Shown here: positions 22,930 to 35,599 of the stretch, piece after piece
Numbering within the stretch: the first letter of the stretch is position 1
Layout: each line of letters starts with the position of its first letter
Assembly (NCBI GenBank): GCA_035236585.1
Contig: CP141132.1
Span: 81,892,880-81,956,879 of the forward strand
Length of the DNA: 64,000 nucleotides
Direction of reading: 5' to 3'
From: Warburgia ugandensis
Taxonomy: Eukaryota; Streptophyta; Magnoliopsida; Canellales; Canellaceae
The notes under the pieces: model-generated
Told to the model about the DNA's origin: nothing
Databases searched by the model: none
The model's input: only the letters and a program-made list of their open reading frames with translations
Position numbers and translations under genes: made by a program

Positions 22930-23189
22930 AAAATATTTGGTTGGGGGACAAAAGACAAGTTTGGAAAGCTGCTATTGCTTCATTAAGGTCAATGTAAATC
23001 GTCAATCTTTTCTATTTTAAGTGATAGTAAATTTTGTTCATCTAGTGGAAAGAGAGCCAGCTACACAACCAGCTACATCCAAGGAGCTACAAACAGCACT
23101 CACAGCAGTCAGAAAAACAGTTGACAGCCCTGCCCAGATACATCAGTCCACAGTCACACCAAGCAGGCGAATGCACAAAAAGGATTGAG

Positions 23190-23819
23190 ACTACGAAAGC
23201 CTATCAGTCAGTCCCTTTGTAACAAAGAGCCAGCACAATCCTCTAATAGAGTCTTTCCCATCACATTGGAGGACCACCCCTTCTCTTGCTAAACCATTCT
23301 CTTCAGAATTTGCCTCTCTCTTGACACGCTTGAGAGAGACTTGCATTTTTTCCATTAGCAAAAAAAAAAAACAACAACAAAATCGATCTGATTCAAGTAT
23401 ATCCATGCTCCTTCGACAACCATCTAATAACGTTTCTTCCACCACGAGTGGAAACCCAGATGAAAGCAAGACTCAATGCCTTGTGTTGCTGCTCTAACTT
23501 CTGCAGCAAGAGAATCATCAAAAGGATTCAATTAGACCAGCAGAGTTCATAATACAGACGCTGCGAATCTTGACGATACCTCCAATGCCAAATCTTCCGG
23601 TTTGCCAAAGCAAGCCCCATCAGAATCCAGCTTAACAACCTCCGGGCTTAAAAGAGACCACCTAGAGATCACCCTATCATTTTTCATTCTTGACAATCTG
23701 ATACCAGCCCACCCTCTTCTGATATCTTCTGCTGAAAAGTCTTTAAATTTTTTTGCAACAGACGCCCAGGGACATCTATACCTAAGTATTCTTAGCATGT
23801 AAAACGTCGTTTTTTTCAC
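23190..23819 (-). pseudogene. RNase H-like relic of a plant retroelement
   Basis: Minus-strand pieces resemble the RNase H domain carried by plant non-LTR elements and related domesticated genes. SPEVVKLDSDGACFGKPEDL looks like the first strand (normally ..VKLNxDGAxxGNPG), and VKREANSEENGLAREGVV looks like the closing motif (normally VxREANxxADxLAxxG). The part between is shifted and has stops, and the GGIxRD segment after the first strand is missing. No function is expected. The source could be an L1-type LINE. Confidence 0.55.
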
Positions 23820-26800
23820 ATTAATTCATAGGTTTCTGGGAAGGAAACATGAGTATATGAGACTTTACAACTCTAAATTAAGAAAGAAATTGATAGCAAT
23901 AGGAAAGGCAAGTTAGATAAGTGGGTTGATTGAAATGCCTTAACCTGCAGCCATTATTTCATTCAAGGTGTTAACAAAGAATCATAATAAACTTAATGTT
24001 TAGTCAACACAAGAATGATACCACAAATTAGTAGTGCTTCTGCAGAGATGGATAATTTCTTGGGCAATAATGGATACACATTGCTTATCATCCACTTTCT
24101 CCAAATCCTAACTTTTAGACGATATAAGATAGTCATTTCCTTTATGACTGGTGCATTCTTCAGAAAAAAACTAATGGCATTAGCTTTTCCCTTGCATCTT
24201 GAGAAAATTTTCTAACATATTACTTCTCATACACGTCTTTGAGCATAAAAAATCATTTATCTTAACTGTCTTGAGGAGATGCAAACACCTCAAAGAGGTC
24301 TTATGTGATTCCCAAAAATGTGTTGCGAGTATATCGTGCACAATTCATCTCCAAACTAAAAAAACACAAAGCACATATCATTTAATATTTATGAAGAGAG
24401 GAAAATACAAAAGTAGGTAACTGTTTTTTGAACTGGTAATACTATTGTCGAGACACCCTCTGTATGTGCAATCACTCATTCTTACATTTCCTAAAGGGAT
24501 GCAATGCAACACCTTGAACCCTTAACTCTACTTGGAGGAGAGGCACATCGGCCTACCCATTGGCCAATATTGGCTTTAATTTGTGTGAGAAAATAGATAA
24601 CTTGTTAAAGGGTTAAAGAAATATAACTGACAGATCGTCTATAGGCAGATACCAAGATGGGAACTATGCATGCACACGCGCGCGCGTACACACACACACA
24701 CACATATATCTATAATGAAACTCTCAAGGTAATGCAAACTTTTAAGAAGAGCCAAACTATCCTTGGGGGAAACTACTTTTGCATTTGTTATTTCAATTGC
24801 AAACACTTGTTCATAGAGATAGGTGTTATAAGTTTCTGTAACTCCTATGTTGGTACAACCTTCATAGAAAACAAGTTCAAATATTGCATAAATATGCTAA
24901 TTCTCCATCTAGATATATTGTTGCACGAAGTAACTAATGAAAATGTATTATTAGTTGACAAAATAATAATTTTCCAATCAAATTTGCATATGTAAAATTT
25001 GGATTTACAAATGCAACATAAATACAAGTGAAAAACTTATCTATAGTCATCTATAAATGCTCATCAGGCAGGCTAAATCTTAGACATGCCAATGTTCCAA
25101 CAATATTCTCCAACGCTTGATCTTAATTACTACTTTTTTTTGGGTGTAAAAATGGATAACCAGTATATGCAGGTTAGCATAGAAATACAAGACAACGGTG
25201 ATAAACTGTTGATCATTTATCATGAAGGACATGAGTTCAAAACTCCTCAAGGGTAGGTGTGTGAGAGCATTATTGATCTCTAAGATAGCTCTACATGGCT
25301 TAAATTGTATCAAATTATCAATAGATAAGTGAAATCCTATTACAACATGTTTTAATATAGATTGATGTGTGTGTGTGTGTGTTAAAAAGTCTTCTGCTTA
25401 ATGCAACAATGGATCTAAATGGCTTAGTGACTTATCAATTTACTTAACTTCTTCATTAGTGTGTGCCAATACTTGGTAATGTTTGATTATGTTCAGCTTA
25501 ATTATGATGCTAGCATATTTATTTTATTCTTAGCCATTCCTAGCCACAAGGACAATTGGTAAGGGAATAATATAATTAAAAAGGAACAGAAATGTCTAAG
25601 AAGCATATTTAGAAAAAACTAGAGTATTAGCAAGGCCAAACAAAGAATAATAGAGCAACAATTTGTTAGAAAAAACTCAATGTAGTAAGCTAAGAAGTCA
25701 GTAAAGGAGAATTATCTCATTAATAGCTGCCATTGATCATAATTAGGCTGGATTTGTTTCTAAGCCTCTTTCATTGCATTAATTTCTTTACTCTCCAAGT
25801 CTACCATGTCATCATCTTCTCTTTTTCTCAAAAGTTAGATACACACAACCATGCATAGCCCCGAATCGTAGTCACTCAAGATGAGAGATTCCTCTTTAGG
25901 CGACTAAGCTAAAAGGCTTTGGGATAGGGAGAATACTAAAACTCAAGTGAAGATGTTTCACATATTTTGATGAGGTTGTAAGAATCACTACTATTCATGT
26001 GAATTCAAAAAGTGCAAGAACTTTTGAAGTGCCCGACAAATGGGAGCATAAAATGGGTTAAAAACTTTTTCCAAAAAATTTCAATTATTTGGAGACTTTT
26101 GTGACTATGGCTGAGAGCATGCCAATTGAATGTCCCAAAATCTATTTTTGATGTGCAATTTCATTATTAAACAGAATTAGAGATTGATCGATGTTAAGTA
26201 ATCAAACCTTCATGTAATTCTCAAGAGAGCAAAAAGAAAAATGAAAAACATTATATAGTATCGTCGGCCATTTAGTTAGTGTAACATGTTGGTCCTTAAC
26301 AAACCTACAGTCTAGGGTGTATGAATGTGGCACAAGAGCAAGTCTCAATCATATAGATCATAAGTTTGAATTTGAGTTTGCTCAAAAGTGATTGTGAGTA
26401 TTTATCTAACAATGTCATAATAATAATAATTTCTTATCTAAGGTGGTAAAAATTTGTCAAATCTACGACTTTGGGAAGGCCCTACAAACCCCACCCCCCC
26501 ATAAATACTAGTACCCTTCTGAATGATAAACCTGAAGTGTCTCCTCATTGCATGATTCAAAATCCAATGAAATCATATGGATTTTGAATAAAACATGAAG
26601 ACAGGGCAAGAGCTGTACGTAATGAAAAGTTTCTTCTTGTCACGACAAATTTGGGTTGAAAAGCTGCAACCCTCTCTTTCCAACATTGCGTCCTTGCATT
26701 TGGTAGGCTCTTTAAATTGCATGGAGTGTATTCGTTTGAGGCGTTTCTATACATTTGGAAGCTTTTGCATGGATTTTGTAGGACTTAAAGAGGAAGAGAA

Positions 26801-29800
26801 CCAGAAAGTCAAAGAGAGAGTGATAGAATTGAAGGACGTGGGGGTGGTTTTCATTTGGTGGGACACTTGGAGGGAGAATCTCTCGAAGGACCCAAGGAGC
26901 AGCGCAGCGGGCTTGTCATTTTATGATTTGTGGGACTTCGATACAGACAAGAATACGTTTCATGGGAAGTGAGCTACAATACGAACGAGTGAAAGGTGCC
27001 AATATTGCCTTTGCCTTCTCTCTCTCTCTCTCTCTGGATCTCGGTTGTCGTAAGGATGCTTATTGGATGACTTTCATCATATTGGAGAGGGGATGTAAAC
27101 AAGGATCAGTTCATGCATGAGACGATTTAGGCCGTTGGATTTGTAGGCTCATTCTCTCCCTGTCTCTCTCTCTCAAGAGGACCAGGTACTATGATTTGAT
27201 ACATGTCTTAATCATCCATCGCAGTCTGAATTTGTAGTGCATCCGACTTATTCAAATATCATGATAATCCCATTATGAATGTAAGCCAAGAGAGAGAAAG
27301 AGAGGAGTTATTACATGATGCAACCTGTCTCCTCATGCTTGCATCGTAAGCGTCCATAAAAGTAGGCGGCAATTCCACTTTTTTGAGCTTTTCATAAGAT
27401 CCAGTCGGTTGGTAGATAGCTTAGGTTTAAAAAATGTTCTCTATTACCAGTATCTAATTGTTTATTTTTGGATGTTTTGAAGTATGGAATGGATGATTTT
27501 TTTTGCTTTAAAATATTCAAAAATAAAGAACTTGGAAGTATGCAGCAAAGAAATTTTTTCAAGTTTAAGCTATCAACAATGAGAAGAACCAGGTGAGCAG
27601 ATTAGTTCTAAAAAAAAAAAAAAAATGTGGGCCAACTATTCACTTTTAAGGATGCTGCAATGGTGATGAGACTAGGTGCATCGTATAATTACTTAGAGAG
27701 AATCTGCATTAGATATTTTATTTATTTATTATAAAATAAAATATAAATTATTATTTATCAAGCTTTGAAAAGTAATTTGTCTTTTAGCTACTTCTAAAAG
27801 AATTAACAAACTATAAGTTTTGCTAAATGAACTTTGTATTGATCTAAGTTTTTAATTTTCAAAATTTGATTTCCTTTCAAAATGTTTTCTTGAGTAGGGT
27901 TATATGAGTTTATAATAGAATTTGGTTTCTATTAAGGGTAGGGATTCATATGCACACCAAAATGGGCCTGGGTTTGGGCTAATTAATTTTATGTTTTCTT
28001 TTTTTGCTTGATTTCTTGCTATTTTTTGCAGAGTGTTTACAATGATTCCTTGTTAATTAGCCATTAATACGACTTCAAATAACCAGGTTTTTTAGACATG
28101 CTATTTTTCCAACCTCTATCACAAAATTTCCATTGGCATCTGAAAATATACTAAGTAACCAGAGTTGATCCTCGTCCCTTGATCTAAGCTTGCAACTGGT
28201 TGGCAACTTAGAGTTGCTAGTTTGTAGGAGAAGCTAATAACCAAGGTTGACATTCCCTTCTATTATTCTTGGTGAAAACCAAGGGATTTCCAACTGGGTT
28301 GACAAAATAAATGCTTCAGAAAGACACCCAACTTTTACATAATTATCCATCGTCATTTGATCCTATTCATTCATCTGATTTCTCCCACTTCAGATTAATG
28401 GATGATCTTACAATCTGACTGAAGTCCTCTGATCATTGATCCATATCCAAATTGGAGATGCACCGCTTTATTAACTCAAGCTTCTTAATTTCCTTGTTGT
28501 TTATACCATGGGACCACCTGCTTATCAACCGTGGCATTTAATGAGAGAAAATGACTGATCAAACGTTGGAGTATGTCACCGCATCATCTGATCTGAATTT
28601 AAACCCAAGGAGAATAGAGTAGTTCCTAACCTGGTGGAATATTTGCTGTGGTTCTTATATTGTTATAGCCATTGGAATATTTCCCATAAATGGTTTTGGC
28701 CAAAAGGGTAGATAGAGAATACTATAGAAAGATTCAGAAACATCAGCATCTGCTGAGGTCCCATTTGTTCATGGTACATGAGTGGACATGTGAAGCATTA
28801 AATTTTGTCCTCCCTAGAGGTGTTGCATGGTGGATTTGCAATTGTTTCACTTGGAAATTTAGTGGGCAAAAGTAGTAGTAGGATGAGACATCTATATTCT
28901 AGTTCTTGCCATGAATGAGACATGAAAAAGAAAAATCTTATGATCTTAACCATCTATACACATGTGGGGAATTGAAATTTGTCCATCTTTTGTAGATGAC
29001 CCTAGCCCATCTGTATGATGGTTTATGCTATGGATGAGCCATGAAATTTTTTTTTTTTTTTTAAATCTCATAATTTTAGGTGTTCACTACAAAATTTAGA
29101 GGAAAAAGTACTAGTAGGGCCTGCCTTTTTAGATGATCCTGACCATCTATATGATAGTTGACAATGAGAAATGAAAAACTATTTGATAATTTTATTGGTC
29201 TAACGGGTGGTGGAGGGGGAGGGACAAGGAAAAAGCAATGGATTACATGCATGGCAACAATGTTCTTAGGATAATTTTTTTTTTTTTTAAAGCCTCAATA
29301 TTTTTATGCCCAAATTTTTTCTAAATAATTCAAAATTTTATATAATTTAAAATTCAAAGCAAATTCTAAGAAATTAATATAAAATTATCTTATAAAACTC
29401 AAAAATCTCAAATAGTTTACCAGATTCTCATATATTATTGGTAAAGCTTGTGAGAAACTCAAATTAAAACTTAAACTCCCATACGAAAAATTATTCCCTC
29501 CAATTTTTTTTTTATAATGACTTTCAAACTTTTTTGAATATTTGACTGGGTGATTTATTCCCCAATCCAGACTTTCTGACTATAGTTACATTTATCAACA
29601 AAATCATCATACACGCAAAAGGCTGATAATTAATCATCCATCTGAACTGGAAGCTAGATGAATGGTTAGGATATTTGAAGTTGTCGATCCCCCTAATATT
29701 TTCCAAGTGAAAAATTGTTGATCCACCATATAAAAGCTCAATTTTGTGAGAACTCTTCTTCAAGTTCCACTTCAAATGAACGCTGTGGATGGATTATAGT

Positions 29801-30840
29801 TATCTGTTCTTCGAAGCATGAGAGTGAATGCCAACCACTGATTTGATTGTAGTACATCTCTAGAATGAATCTCACTATATTTGATACATGAGATTTTGTT
29901 ATACTAATGATTGAAGGTGGGGTCTGTCCATTTTGTAGAGTCACTTCTACAGATTAATGTACTTGTTCAACATCCCATGCTGGGGCCTACTTATTGATGT
30001 TTAGACGCGCAAAATTTCAATTAGTGGGCCTCAAACCGTTCGATTAGCGTATAACATTCCCATATCTAACCACTGGATAAAGAGATAAATAATTTGAACA
30101 TCACTTGAGCGGGCCCAACCATCTCCAAGCAGGAACGTTTTCACATTTTCAATTAAATCAATTTGTTATAAGAGCATGAAAGAGAGAAAATCCTCCGAGT
30201 TGACTCGGAAATAGAGCGAGTTCACTACAAATTCAAAACTCATTCCTAGTAGAAAATTAATTCTTAACTAGTCAGTTGCTAAGCTCAGACATTTTATAGG
30301 CCTCATGTTTATCATGAGGACCAGATCGATGCCGTTGATTTTTTTTTGTTTTGAAAAGAGATCTATGTCGTTGATCCAAATGAGGTATTGATCGAACAAT
30401 TTGTACGATTCCATCAAAGGATCAAAATTTGGACTAGAATTTGTTCGATCAACTCCTTCGATCTGAGGCGTATAAGATCAACTGTATGGAACGCATGGAG
30501 GCCACCTTGCATGATCCGACTCGTTCGGCTGATTAATCCAGATTTAGATATCTGGTAAACAAAAAAGCAAGGTTATTGGACCATTTTACTATCCTAAAAG
30601 CTGAATTTGTTGAATTTATTTTTAGATTACTCAATGCTAGGATCATCCAAATCGTAGGGCTTTGAATCCCTAAACATCCAATAATGTACCATGTAGATCG
30701 TATCATCCAAAAGTGGGTCCCTTCAAGCAAAGTTTGTGTTCTAAGTGCTGTTTAATTGGCATGAAATGGATGGAAATTCATTTTGATGGAGAGAGGAATT
30801 CATCGTCTCAGTATTTTAACCAGTCCCAAACCATAACACA
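23820..30840. other. Seven-kilobase gene-poor AT-rich spacer
   Basis: No gene recognised. It contains a purine-pyrimidine alternating run (24663-24706), a GT run (about 25365-25383), CT/AG runs near 27020 and 27160-27300, poly-A or poly-T tracts (27610, 29049, 29277) and phrases such as GATCATCCAAAAGTGGGTCC that look like MITE debris. The longest open stretch (26595-26972, plus, 125 codons) has no motif or splice context that I recognise. Confidence 0.45.
24663..24706. repeat. Alternating CG/CA run, Z-DNA prone
   Basis: GCATGCACACGCGCGCGCGT is followed by a CA repeat and ATATAT, about 40 bases of nearly perfect purine-pyrimidine alternation. Contains an uninterrupted GCGCGCGC core. Confidence 0.8.
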
Positions 30841-30868
30841 CACGCACGCACGTACACCAAATGTATGG

Positions 30869-30877
30869 TATATATAC
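30869..30877 (+). promoter_or_regulatory. TATA box of the OVATE gene
   Basis: TATATATAC lies 77 bases before the ATG at 30954, right for a transcription start near 30900 and a 5'UTR of about 50 bases. A CACACGCACGCACGTACAC stretch lies just upstream. Confidence 0.6.
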
Positions 30878-30953
30878 TCAAACATCCTAGGAAGAATAAG
30901 ACCGCCTCTCGCTTTTCAAAATTCCTCTTCCTCTGCTTTCCTCCATTTCCTCC

Positions 30954-31748
30954 ATGGAAAACCGATGGAAAATTGGATTCTCTCGCATATTTCGTTATTC
31001 TCTCCGAACATGCAGACCCAGAAACGCCTCTGATATAGTCCAAGAGCCAGTTTTCATAGCTTTCAAAGATTGCCATTTACTTGAACCTCCTCCTCCTCCC
31101 CTACTTCCAAAGCTTCAAAAATTTCCTTCCATTTGGAAGAAGAAATCCATAGAACCAGAGAAGAAGGAAGAAAAGAAATGCCCACCTGCACCGCCAGTGT
31201 CTCCTCTGAATTCATGTTTCAATTTGCAGGAAATCGATAAGAAGATAGAGAGAAGCAAGAAGAAGAGACCAACAAGAAAGAAGGGGAGAAATACCAATGA
31301 GAAGAAGAAGAAGAACAACAACAAAGGTAAAGAGAACATGGAAGCTTTGTTTTCAAGCGCTTCATCTGGTTTCTTCAGCAGTGATGAAGAAGAGAGAGAA
31401 GAAGAAACAGAAAACGTGTTCTCTTCCAAGAGTTTCTCTTCAGATTCTTCTCAATCTCTCCGGCGGCACCACCGAACTCGGCGTCGGCATCGTAGGAATA
31501 CTAAAAGAGCTCCTGTTTTGAACGGTAAAGTGCAAGAGAGTGTTGCTGTGGTCAAGAGATCTAACGATCCTTACACTGATTTTAAGAAATCAATGGTGGA
31601 GATGATAATTGAAAAACAAATATATGCAGCCAAGGATCTGGAACAGCTTCTTTATTGCTTCTTATCGTTGAATTCTTCTTGTCATCATCGGATTATTGTG
31701 GAAGTGTTTGCAGAGATTTGGGAAGCTCTGTTGACTAACTGGGTCTGA
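30954..31748 (+). CDS. OVATE family transcriptional repressor
   Basis: Intronless gene for a 264-residue nuclear protein of the plant OVATE family (OFP), which act as transcriptional repressors and partners of TALE homeodomain and TONNEAU-type proteins in organ shape control. The OVATE domain is C-terminal, about residues 199-261: VVKRSNDPYTDFKKSMVEMI, then AAKDLEQLLYCFLSLNSSCH and IIVEVFAEIWEALL. Ahead of it are a proline run (PPPPP, near 45), long lysine-rich stretches suited to nuclear targeting, an acidic and serine-rich stretch (SSDEEEREEE) and an arginine/histidine-rich segment. The domain sequence is closest in my recollection to the OFP6/7/8 group. The start gives a MENRWKIGFSRIF beginning and is preceded by a TATA box. 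It looks intact. Confidence 0.93.
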   Translation: MENRWKIGFSRIFRYSLRTCRPRNASDIVQEPVFIAFKDCHLLEPPPPPLLPKLQKFPSIWKKKSIEPEKKEEKKCPPAPPVSPLNSCFNLQEIDKKIERSKKKRPTRKKGRNTNEKKKKNNNKGKENMEALFSSASSGFFSSDEEEREEETENVFSSKSFSSDSSQSLRRHHRTRRRHRRNTKRAPVLNGKVQESVAVVKRSNDPYTDFKKSMVEMIIEKQIYAAKDLEQLLYCFLSLNSSCHHRIIVEVFAEIWEALLTNWV

Positions 31749-32758
31749 TTGTATTTTACCTTTTTTGTGTGTGGGTACTTGGGCTTTGATCTTGTTTTTC
31801 TTGTGGTCTGTGTAAGGAGTAGTTTCCTTTCATTCTGTAATGAGATTTTCACTAAACGTGAATTGTGTTATCCATGGACAGTAACTTGCTCCCAGGCTTT
31901 TTGCACCATTCGAACATTGTTAAACTACTTGCAGAAGAAACGGTAGGCTACTCTATCTTTGTTTGAATGAATACGAGATCAAATCCATCTTTCCATGGAT
32001 GAATCAATCCTGGGTTCGTTATCCCCATATCAAACTGACTCACTTTTTTTTTTTTGGATTTTTTTCTTGCATATTCTGCCGACAAGAGGATCTGTATCAG
32101 AGCAGCTCTTCTGTTTTTGTGAACAGGTTTTGTTTCTAACAGTTATTTGTGGGCTCCTCGTTCTTGTGACAATGGCTGGTTTTCTTCTTTTGTGGAGATT
32201 TCCTTGCGCTGTGTGAAAACAATTTTTCTGGCTTTTCTTGACTTTAAGTGACAATGCCTTCTCACCGTACTTGTTTTGGCTTTTCTGTCATTGTTTAGCT
32301 TTTATCTAGTTTTATTTGAATTCATTACCCTTGATATTTATACTTTTTTAGATGTTTGTTATCTCAGTTAGTGCTTGTTTCTTAGTCCTTGGTTGTCTCT
32401 CGCACTCTAACTAATGACTTTATCTAATAATTAATCCTCTCTTTAATTGTTTAATGATGATATTTGTACTCCCCTAATCGATCGACAGAAGAATTTTGCA
32501 TGAACGACTAGACTTGGATGATCCAACCCATTCATCTCCTTGCTCCAACTTCTAATGTCGGTATTCTAAAGAGAATGAAGATTGGATGATTATGACTTTT
32601 GTATAAGAGAAATCGAAAGCCCAGATAATTAGATGACCGTGTTGGATCAGCCAATGATGATCCCTTAATGCAAAAGTGGGGAACTAGGCACTTGAAGTTT
32701 ACCATAGTCATCCCTCAATGAAGTATGAACATATTAGTGCATGCCATTATTAAGTACG
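31749..32758. other. 3' flank of the OVATE gene and spacer
   Basis: T-rich sequence directly after the OVATE stop is probably its 3'UTR, though no single poly(A) signal stands out. The rest is AT-rich spacer with no gene seen. Confidence 0.4.
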
Positions 32759-32774
32759 AGATTGTCATTTCCTT

Positions 32775-32927
32775 GAAGGGGAACCTTAGCATAATGGTAG
32801 AGTTGTCGTCGTGTGATCTTGAGGTCATGGGTAAAAATAACCTCTTGCAAAATACAAGGTAAGGCTGCATACTATTAACCCTTGTGGTCTGTCCCTTCTC
32901 CATTTCATATACCAGGACTCCCTTTTA
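32775..32927 (+). mobile_element. Au SINE, full length, diverged
   Basis: Head GAAGGGGAACCTTAGCATAA with A box, B-box region GAGGTCATGGGT shortened, then TTGTGGTCTGTCCCTTC and the CCCTTTT end. Flanks GATTGTCATTTCCTT (32760-32774) and GATTATCACTTCCTT (32928-32942) agree at 13 of 15 positions, a clear aged target duplication. Confidence 0.92.
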
Positions 32928-32942
32928 GATTATCACTTCCTT

Positions 32943-33802
32943 ATCTTCTTTTGTTATGGGCTTCAGAATGCACATCCATTTTCTTCTTGTGATGAAAGGT
33001 TGCTGCAATTGAAGAGATGAAGAAGTAAAGGAAGTTGCTGACATATGAAAGGGAGAATGTCTATGCACATTTTGTACTGTTTTGAATTGAAAAGGAAGGT
33101 AGGTTAGGCCCACCTTCTATATTTTTTGAGCGATCCAAACCGTTCCTCTGATTCAATATCTCTCAAATAGCCAAGGTGTTAAACCAGTCGTCAATCGCAT
33201 ATCCATCGGACATTAGTTCTCGAACCTCTTCTGGTTGTAAAGTAGATAGTTTGGCTCACTTTGTGTTACACAGTTTATTTTACAACTGCATAAGGTCCAA
33301 GAAACAAGGTGTTAGACATGCAAATGAACAGCTAGGATCACTGAAAAATATGCAAGTAGGCCCGCAATGAAACTGCAGGCACGCACTGATATATTATGAA
33401 GAATGACGAGGAATAATAATAATATGAAAGTCTATGGTCTTGACTTTGATTTTTCTATGATTTCTTCCTGGGTTAGGTAGAACGCTCTGTGTCTTTCGTA
33501 TCCAAGCCTTAAAAAATGGTTAAATTATCACGTTGCTTTCTACGTTGAAGAAAAGAACAATAACAAACACCGAGGTTCCATCTAAAGAAAGCAAAAAAAA
33601 ATAAGATGTTTTAACTTTAGCTTTGTCTTTCCTTTATCTCTTTTCTGGTGTAATTAATTAATCTAATTTCTCTCATTATTATATTATAAGGAGCTCTAAA
33701 AATGACAAAGCTATGTTTTCAGGAGAAATTGATACACTTTTCTGTACATGGAAGCTATCATTTGTTTGTCCAGCCAAATTCATGATTAAGCAAGTTTGCT
33801 CC
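32943..33802. other. Spacer between two Au SINEs
   Basis: AT-rich, no gene or recognised repeat. Confidence 0.4.
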
Positions 33803-33814
33803 TTTGGAATAAGT

Positions 33815-33995
33815 AAAAGGGGCAGTCCCGGTGCACGAAACTCCTGTCTATGTGGGGTCTTAAAAAGGGGTGGACCATAAGGGCTTAAATTACATAGCCT
33901 TTACCTCGCATTTTGCAAGAGGCTGTTTACACGCTTTGAATCCGTGACCTCAAGGTCATATGATGACAACTCTTGCCACTGCGTCAAGGCTCTCC
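33815..33995 (-). mobile_element. Au SINE, full length
   Basis: Minus-strand copy from GGAGAGCCTTGACGCAGTGG to CCGGGACTGCCCC. Flanks TTTGGAATAAGT (33803-33814) and TTTGGAAATAAGT (33996-34008) form a target duplication differing by one A. Confidence 0.94.
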
Positions 33996-34008
33996 TTTGG
34001 AAATAAGT

Positions 34009-34688
34009 TGGCCAACAGAAGATTATTAAATTTGGAAAAAAAAAAAGAAGGAAAATTATCTTTCAATTTATGCCTTTAACTAAATCTACATATAGTATTT
34101 GATAAAATTATTGTTCAAATTTGAGTTTGAGTTAATAAGTTTATGGGGTTTTTTAAAATGTTAAATACACGCACCCATGAGCAATATGGAGCTCAGTGAC
34201 AAAAGTAAGAGGCTATTTATTGTGCCACAGCACAGAATTGAAAAAATGTTAGAGCTTATGAATAGTTTTACAGATAAAGAAATGGAGAAGTTGGGTCTTT
34301 TTCAAAAATTTTAATTATTCAGTTTTTCTGTAACTATGGTCTAGTGAAACAATGTCCCCGTTTGGCTTGGTTGGGGTCATAGGCCCGGCTGATAGAGGCT
34401 TAATTATCACCAGCTTTACATTATCTGTTCTGGGGCCTTTCACTTTAACCTCGATCAATCTTCTTCTTAGAGCCTTTCTCCACTTTCTTCTTTTGCCATG
34501 AATTTATTGAATGCGACGTCATATATGGAGAGAAGTGGAGGGCGAACATATGATGATGGAAAATGACAAGAATGCTCTTTAGATTGATGGTTCTTCTATA
34601 TATTATAGGGCAATCTGGTACCCACTTAAAGGAGATTAGCATTTTATTAATCGTGCAAAAAATTTATTTCATTGGGGCTTGCCCTAAG
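34009..34688. other. AT-rich spacer
   Basis: Poly-A tract at the left, otherwise no gene or recognised element. Confidence 0.4.
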
Positions 34689-34689
34689 T

Positions 34690-34885
34690 TTAAAGAAAAA
34701 GAACAGCTTAGTCCATAAAGCTTCCACGTACATGGGGCATGGGGAAAAAGTTTATCACAAAGGGTTTATAGTACGCACTCTTACCTTACATTTTTGTAAG
34801 AGGCTATTTTCATGCCTCAAATGCAAGAGGGTGTTTTCACGCTTTAAACCCATTACCTAGAGATTACACAACAACCACTCTAAGT
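34690..34885 (-). mobile_element. Au SINE, strongly diverged, internally duplicated
   Basis: Order of blocks matches a minus-strand Au SINE (ACAGCTTAGTCCATAAAGCT, CATGGGGCATGGGG, TTACCTTACATTTTTGTAAG). A unit of about 27 bases is present twice in a row: AAGAGGCTATTTTCATGCCT and AAGAGGGTGTTTTCACGCTT. Flanks CCCTAAGTTTAAAG and CTCTAAGTTTTTAATG look like a worn target duplication. Confidence 0.75.
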
Positions 34886-35490
34886 TTTTAATGCCAAAAT
34901 TCAACATAAAAATAGCCATAATTAACTACAATATGAAGACCCTATAAAAAAAGAAAAAGAAAGAAGGTTTTTTAGCACCCTCTTTATGGTGAGCCCCACC
35001 AAATGAACGGTTCCAAGCAATAGATAAATAGTCTCTCTACATATCTGTGTGCTACTTCTAAAACTACAACTGGACCCCACATAATTTTCCTGCAAATATT
35101 AAGAACAATTACAAAAGGGATGTCAGGTCATACGCTCAAACGAAGGATGGTGCGGTACTGAAGGGGATGTTGGAGCTGTGTAGAGTTGCAGAACAAACCA
35201 AAGCTTCTATTTTGGGAAGCTTTTTCACTGTCATTTGCAGGTTAGAAAGCTCTTTAACCTTGCAGAGAGACAAGAAGACTTACTAAAACTTTGTATTTTT
35301 CTCTATATGGACCCCTGAAAGCTACCTTTTGGACAGGGAAGAGCAGCTTTTCTTTACGAAATAAGAATCCCGTTTTGTAGCCCATTTCAAATGTGCCTGC
35401 AGTCTGCACCATGCAGTGATGTTAATTCCTCAGTAGCTCCTCGATCATGTCAAATTCTTCTAATTAATGCCTCTTACTTTGGTTCTTGAG
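34886..35490. other. Spacer
   Basis: No gene or recognised repeat before the CT tract. Confidence 0.4.

Positions 35491-35599
<109 letters not shown>

Noticed and set aside
24500..24560. TTAAGGGTTCAAGGTGTTGC (minus) as a Pol III B box
   Set aside because: No convincing A box at the right distance and no second copy in the window.
26595..26972. Plus-strand open frame of 125 codons
   Set aside because: No domain, repeat or splice context recognised and it overlaps a minus-strand frame; too weak to call a gene.
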